Shown here piece by piece: positions 41,340 through 43,853 of a stretch of 43,853 nt of DNA. Below the pieces are notes generated by a model that was not told the origin of the DNA, ran no database searches, and saw only the letters and a program-made list of their open reading frames with translations. The position numbers and the translations under genes were made by a program. Each line of letters opens with the position of its first letter. Within the stretch, counting starts at the first letter, position 1. Location: NCBI GenBank assembly GCA_903857265.1, contig CAIODZ010000004.1, positions 1-43,853 of the forward strand, given 5' to 3'. Origin of the DNA: an uncultured Phycisphaerales bacterium. Its GTDB lineage: Bacteria; Planctomycetota; Phycisphaerae; Sedimentisphaerales; Anaerobacaceae.

Positions 41340-41368
41340 TTGACATTGCAGCAGCTTTAAACTAAATT
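41340..41368 (+). promoter_or_regulatory. rpsB operon promoter
   Basis: A perfect TTGACA (41340-41345), a 17-bp spacer and TAAATT (41363-41368, four of six consensus bases), about 66 bases before the rpsB start. Confidence 0.55.
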
Positions 41369-41434
41369 TTCAGTTTTGGCTTTCGGTTTCGGTATCGATA
41401 TATGTTTCTTTAATTAAGGTTTTTGGAGGTCTTT

Positions 41435-42259
41435 GTGGCTAAAGAGTTGGCAAAAGAGTTGATTAGTGCAGGCGTCCATTTTGGACACAGCGCAAACAGG
41501 TGGAACCCCAAGATGGGGCCTTTTATTTTTGGCAAACGCGGACAGATACACATCATCGACGTTCGCAAGACCCTGGCAGGCCTGGTAATCGCCAGGAAAC
41601 TGCTGGTGGACGTCATATCCTCCGGCAAAGACGTCGTATTCGTGGGAACCAAAAGGCAGGCGCAAAAGGCGGTTGAGGCCTCGGCGGAAAAGTGCGGTAT
41701 GCACTTCGTCTCAGACCGCTGGCTTGGCGGAACACTCACGAATTTCAGAACGATACGCTCGCGCGTTCAGCGGCTCGAAGAACTGGAAGGGATGCAGGAA
41801 GCGGGCACGCTCGAATCGCAGAGCAAAAAGCAGGCGTCCCGGCTCAAACGCGAGCTGCGGAAAATAAAAAGCAATATGGACGGCATTCGCAGAATGAGCC
41901 GGCTCCCCGGTGTCGTCGTTGTCGTTGACTGCAAAAAAGAATACCTCGCCCTGCGTGAAGCCAGGAAACTCGGCATAACCACCATCGGGATTATCGATAC
42001 CGATTGCGACCCCGATACGGTAGATGTGGTGATTCCGGCCAACGACGACTCGATTAGAGCGATAAGTTTGCTCCTCAGCGAGCTTGCGGACGCGGTCGCC
42101 CAAGGCAAAACAATGGACACAATCCGCAAAGACGTCGCAGCAAAGCCCAAGCACATCAGGTCGAAAAGAACCGTCATGGCACGTGCGGATAAGCCGGAAG
42201 CAGAGCAGGCCCCTGAAGCAACAGGCGAAACACCTCAACTCGGCAGCGAACCTGCTTAA
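41435..42259 (+). CDS. rpsB: 30S ribosomal protein S2
   Basis: A 274-residue S2 protein. Start is GTG 41435, with GGAGG 5 bases upstream; the TTG at 41423 lies before that ribosome site. Family blocks: LISAGVHFGHSANRWNPKM, GKRGQIHIIDVRKT, GTKRQAQKAVEASAEKCGMH, RWLGGTLTNFRTIRSRV and VDTDCDP-type IIDTDCDPDTVDVVIPANDD. It has an acidic, proline-rich C-terminal extension of about 25 residues. It binds the 30S head-body junction and recruits S1 in other bacteria. It is the first gene of rpsB-tsf-pyrH. Confidence 0.97.
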   Translation: MAKELAKELISAGVHFGHSANRWNPKMGPFIFGKRGQIHIIDVRKTLAGLVIARKLLVDVISSGKDVVFVGTKRQAQKAVEASAEKCGMHFVSDRWLGGTLTNFRTIRSRVQRLEELEGMQEAGTLESQSKKQASRLKRELRKIKSNMDGIRRMSRLPGVVVVVDCKKEYLALREARKLGITTIGIIDTDCDPDTVDVVIPANDDSIRAISLLLSELADAVAQGKTMDTIRKDVAAKPKHIRSKRTVMARADKPEAEQAPEATGETPQLGSEPA

Positions 42260-42270
42260 AGGCGAGGTCT

Positions 42271-42291
42271 CGCCATCCCTTAGGGATGGCG
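42271..42291 (+). repeat. Hairpin between rpsB and tsf
   Basis: CGCCATCCC, loop TTA, GGGATGGCG: a perfect 9-bp stem, 11 bases after the rpsB stop. A-rich sequence follows, not T, so it is more likely an mRNA processing or partial attenuation element than a full terminator. Confidence 0.6.
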
Positions 42292-42352
42292 GACAGGCAC
42301 AGTAATAAAAAAACAATAATACCGAAAAGGTTTTTTAGCAGGAGTTTTTGAA

Positions 42353-43219
42353 ATGGCGGAAATCCCAGCAGAACTGGTAGTTAAACTTCGCAAGATGAGC
42401 AGCCAGGGAATGATGGACTGCAAGAAGGCGCTCGAAGAAGCAAACGGCAATATGGATGAGGCAATGGCGATACTGCGAAAAAAAGGCCTCGCAACGTTAG
42501 CTAAACGCGCCGAACGCGCAACTACCCAGGGCTTAGTGGTCGGCAAAGTCAGCCCGGACGCCAAAACAGCCGTCCTGGCGTCATTATGCTGCGAAACGGA
42601 TTTTGTCGCCAACAGCGACGATTTCAAGGCAACGGCAGAAAAATTAGCCGAATATGGTATGGCCTGCGCACAAAACGACGGCGCTAAGAATGTTCTCGAA
42701 ACAGCCGTCGGCGGCAAAAAATTCGGCGACGTTATCACGGAGCTGGTAAGCAAAACCGGCGAAAAAACCGAGGTCGGCGACTATGCCAAATTCCATCTCG
42801 ACGGCCCGGGCCTTATCAGCACATATATCCATTTCAATAAAAAAGTCGGAACGATGCTGGAGATTTCCGCAAGCGACGCGAAAACGGCGTCATCAGACGA
42901 ACTCAAGCGAGCCGGCGCGGATATTGCGATGCACATTACCGCGACCAAGCCCCTTGCCCTGGATAAATCAGGCATCGACCCAAAGGTAATCGAGCAGGAA
43001 AAGAGCATTTATGCCGACCAGGTAAAAAACAAGCCGGCAAATATCGTGGATAAAATAGTCGAAGGCAAACTGAAGAAATTCTTCGAGGATAACTGCCTGC
43101 TCGACCAGAAGTTTGTAAAGGATGATACAAAAACAGTAGCGCAGGTATTGGAAGAAGCCGCCAGGTCGGCAGGCGGCAAGGCAACGCTGAAAAAATTCGT
43201 GCGTTTCGACGTCGGGTAA
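42353..43219 (+). CDS. tsf: Elongation factor Ts
   Basis: A 288-residue EF-Ts, the nucleotide exchange factor for EF-Tu. The N-terminal UBA-like domain has ELVVKLRKMSSQGMMDCKKA, and the core has CCETDFVANSDDFK, the TDFV motif that inserts into EF-Tu. The coiled protrusion and C-terminal module follow, with QVLEEAARSAGGKATLKKFV near the end. It has AGGAG before the ATG. It lies 93 bases after rpsB, in the standard order. Confidence 0.97.
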   Translation: MAEIPAELVVKLRKMSSQGMMDCKKALEEANGNMDEAMAILRKKGLATLAKRAERATTQGLVVGKVSPDAKTAVLASLCCETDFVANSDDFKATAEKLAEYGMACAQNDGAKNVLETAVGGKKFGDVITELVSKTGEKTEVGDYAKFHLDGPGLISTYIHFNKKVGTMLEISASDAKTASSDELKRAGADIAMHITATKPLALDKSGIDPKVIEQEKSIYADQVKNKPANIVDKIVEGKLKKFFEDNCLLDQKFVKDDTKTVAQVLEEAARSAGGKATLKKFVRFDVG

Positions 43220-43271
43220 GCGGTCTGCCGGATATGTTTTCGCCGACCCGGAAGGATGCGGGGAACGAAAA

Positions 43272-43853
43272 ATGCCAGCGAGCAAATACAAGCGGGTATT
43301 GCTGAAATTATCGGGGGAAAGTTTTTGTGAACAGGGCGGATTCGGGATTGACGGCGAGCACCTCGAATCCATAGCCAGCAGGATTGCCGAGATTAACAAG
43401 CTCGGTCCGCAGGTCGCCGTCGTCGTCGGTGCAGGAAACTTTATCCGGGGGGAAAATTTCGCAAAAAAAACATCGATACCGCGAAATACCGCGGATTATA
43501 TGGGTATGCTCACGACGATTATTAACGCCTGCGCACTGCAGGAAATGCTTGAAAAACTGGGGACAACAACTCGCGTGATGAGCGCAATAGAGGTCGAGGC
43601 AATGTGCGAGCGGTTTATACGCCGAAGAGCGCTGAGACATTTCGAGCAGGGAAGAATCGTAATACTGGCAGGCGGAACCGGCAACCCGTTTTTCACCACC
43701 GATACCTGCGCTGCCCTGCGTGCCGCCGAGCTTGAGGCGGATTTGCTGATTAAAGCGACCACGGTTGACGGCGTTTACAGCGATGACCCCAAGAAAAACC
43801 CCGGCGCGAAGCTTTTTGAGAAGCTGTCATACCAGGATGTCCTCGAAAGGAAT
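43272..43853 (+). CDS. pyrH: UMP kinase, 3' end beyond window
   Basis: The first 194 codons of uridylate kinase, which makes UDP from UMP with ATP and is hexameric and bacterial-specific. ATG 43272 is 52 bases after the tsf stop, with GGGGAACG upstream. Blocks: RVLLKLSGESFCEQGGFGID (phosphate site), VVVGAGNFIRGENFA, DYMGMLTTIINACALQEML, RVMSAIEVEAMCERFIRRRA, IVILAGGTGNPFFTTDTCAA and TTVDGVYSDDPKKNPGAKLF. The frame is still open at the last base, so about 45-50 residues are missing. It follows rpsB and tsf as in most bacteria. Confidence 0.97.
   Translation, partial: MPASKYKRVLLKLSGESFCEQGGFGIDGEHLESIASRIAEINKLGPQVAVVVGAGNFIRGENFAKKTSIPRNTADYMGMLTTIINACALQEMLEKLGTTTRVMSAIEVEAMCERFIRRRALRHFEQGRIVILAGGTGNPFFTTDTCAALRAAELEADLLIKATTVDGVYSDDPKKNPGAKLFEKLSYQDVLERN

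Overview
The window looks like a chromosomal fragment of a planctomycete of the Phycisphaerae/Sedimentisphaerales type. The evidence is a PEP-CTERM exported protein, the secreted collagen-like/beta-helix protein with its small dockerin-like partner, a formylglycine-synthase-like secreted protein, HNH-AP2 endonuclease-type sequence, a GTP-type PEP carboxykinase and intergenic DNA very rich in short repeats. The lineage is an inference from gene types; no rRNA or tRNA gene is visible.

Layout. 1-2204: two tandem-ACT proteins flank a phenylacetate-CoA ligase-like enzyme. 2373-3872: an AT-rich pair of divergent orphan genes (nuclease-like and membrane protein). 4251-6292: a secreted FGE-like protein and a small LuxR-type regulator lying between two nearly identical palindromes. 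6474-10046: a GH57-GT5 alpha-glucan synthase whose reading frame is open all the way back through an HNH-AP2 endonuclease gene. 10698-16319: an orphan nuclease-like protein, an HDOD protein, a sigma-54 activator and PEP carboxykinase. 16720-22462: a PEP-CTERM protein, a GH35-like glycosidase and a three-gene set of Deg-type protease, degenerate protease and cysteine-rich mini-protein. 22603-27164: pheT, then secreted proteins.

27533-38937 is the main metabolic block: PPi-type phosphofructokinase, UxaE, an SDR mannonate/fructuronate oxidoreductase, UxaC and two hexuronate-type MFS transporters, then a HAD hydrolase, a LarA-family nickel-pincer epimerase and 6-phosphogluconate dehydrogenase. 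Together they suggest uptake of glucuronate and galacturonate, conversion to D-mannonate, C2 epimerisation to D-gluconate, and entry to the pentose phosphate pathway through 6-phosphogluconate. This would avoid the usual mannonate dehydratase/KDG route. No mannonate dehydratase, KDG enzyme or gluconate kinase is in the window.

39113-43853: a Wzz-like membrane protein, a CBS-domain remnant, a small membrane protein, a cold-shock gene with a structured leader, and the conserved rpsB-tsf-pyrH block, the last cut by the window end.

The non-coding DNA is unusual. Eleven short arrays with unrelated sequences share a 7-bp period. Three 9-bp arrays share a CACAGAG-like core. A dispersed hairpin with a fixed CGTAGC/GCGAAG core occurs six times.
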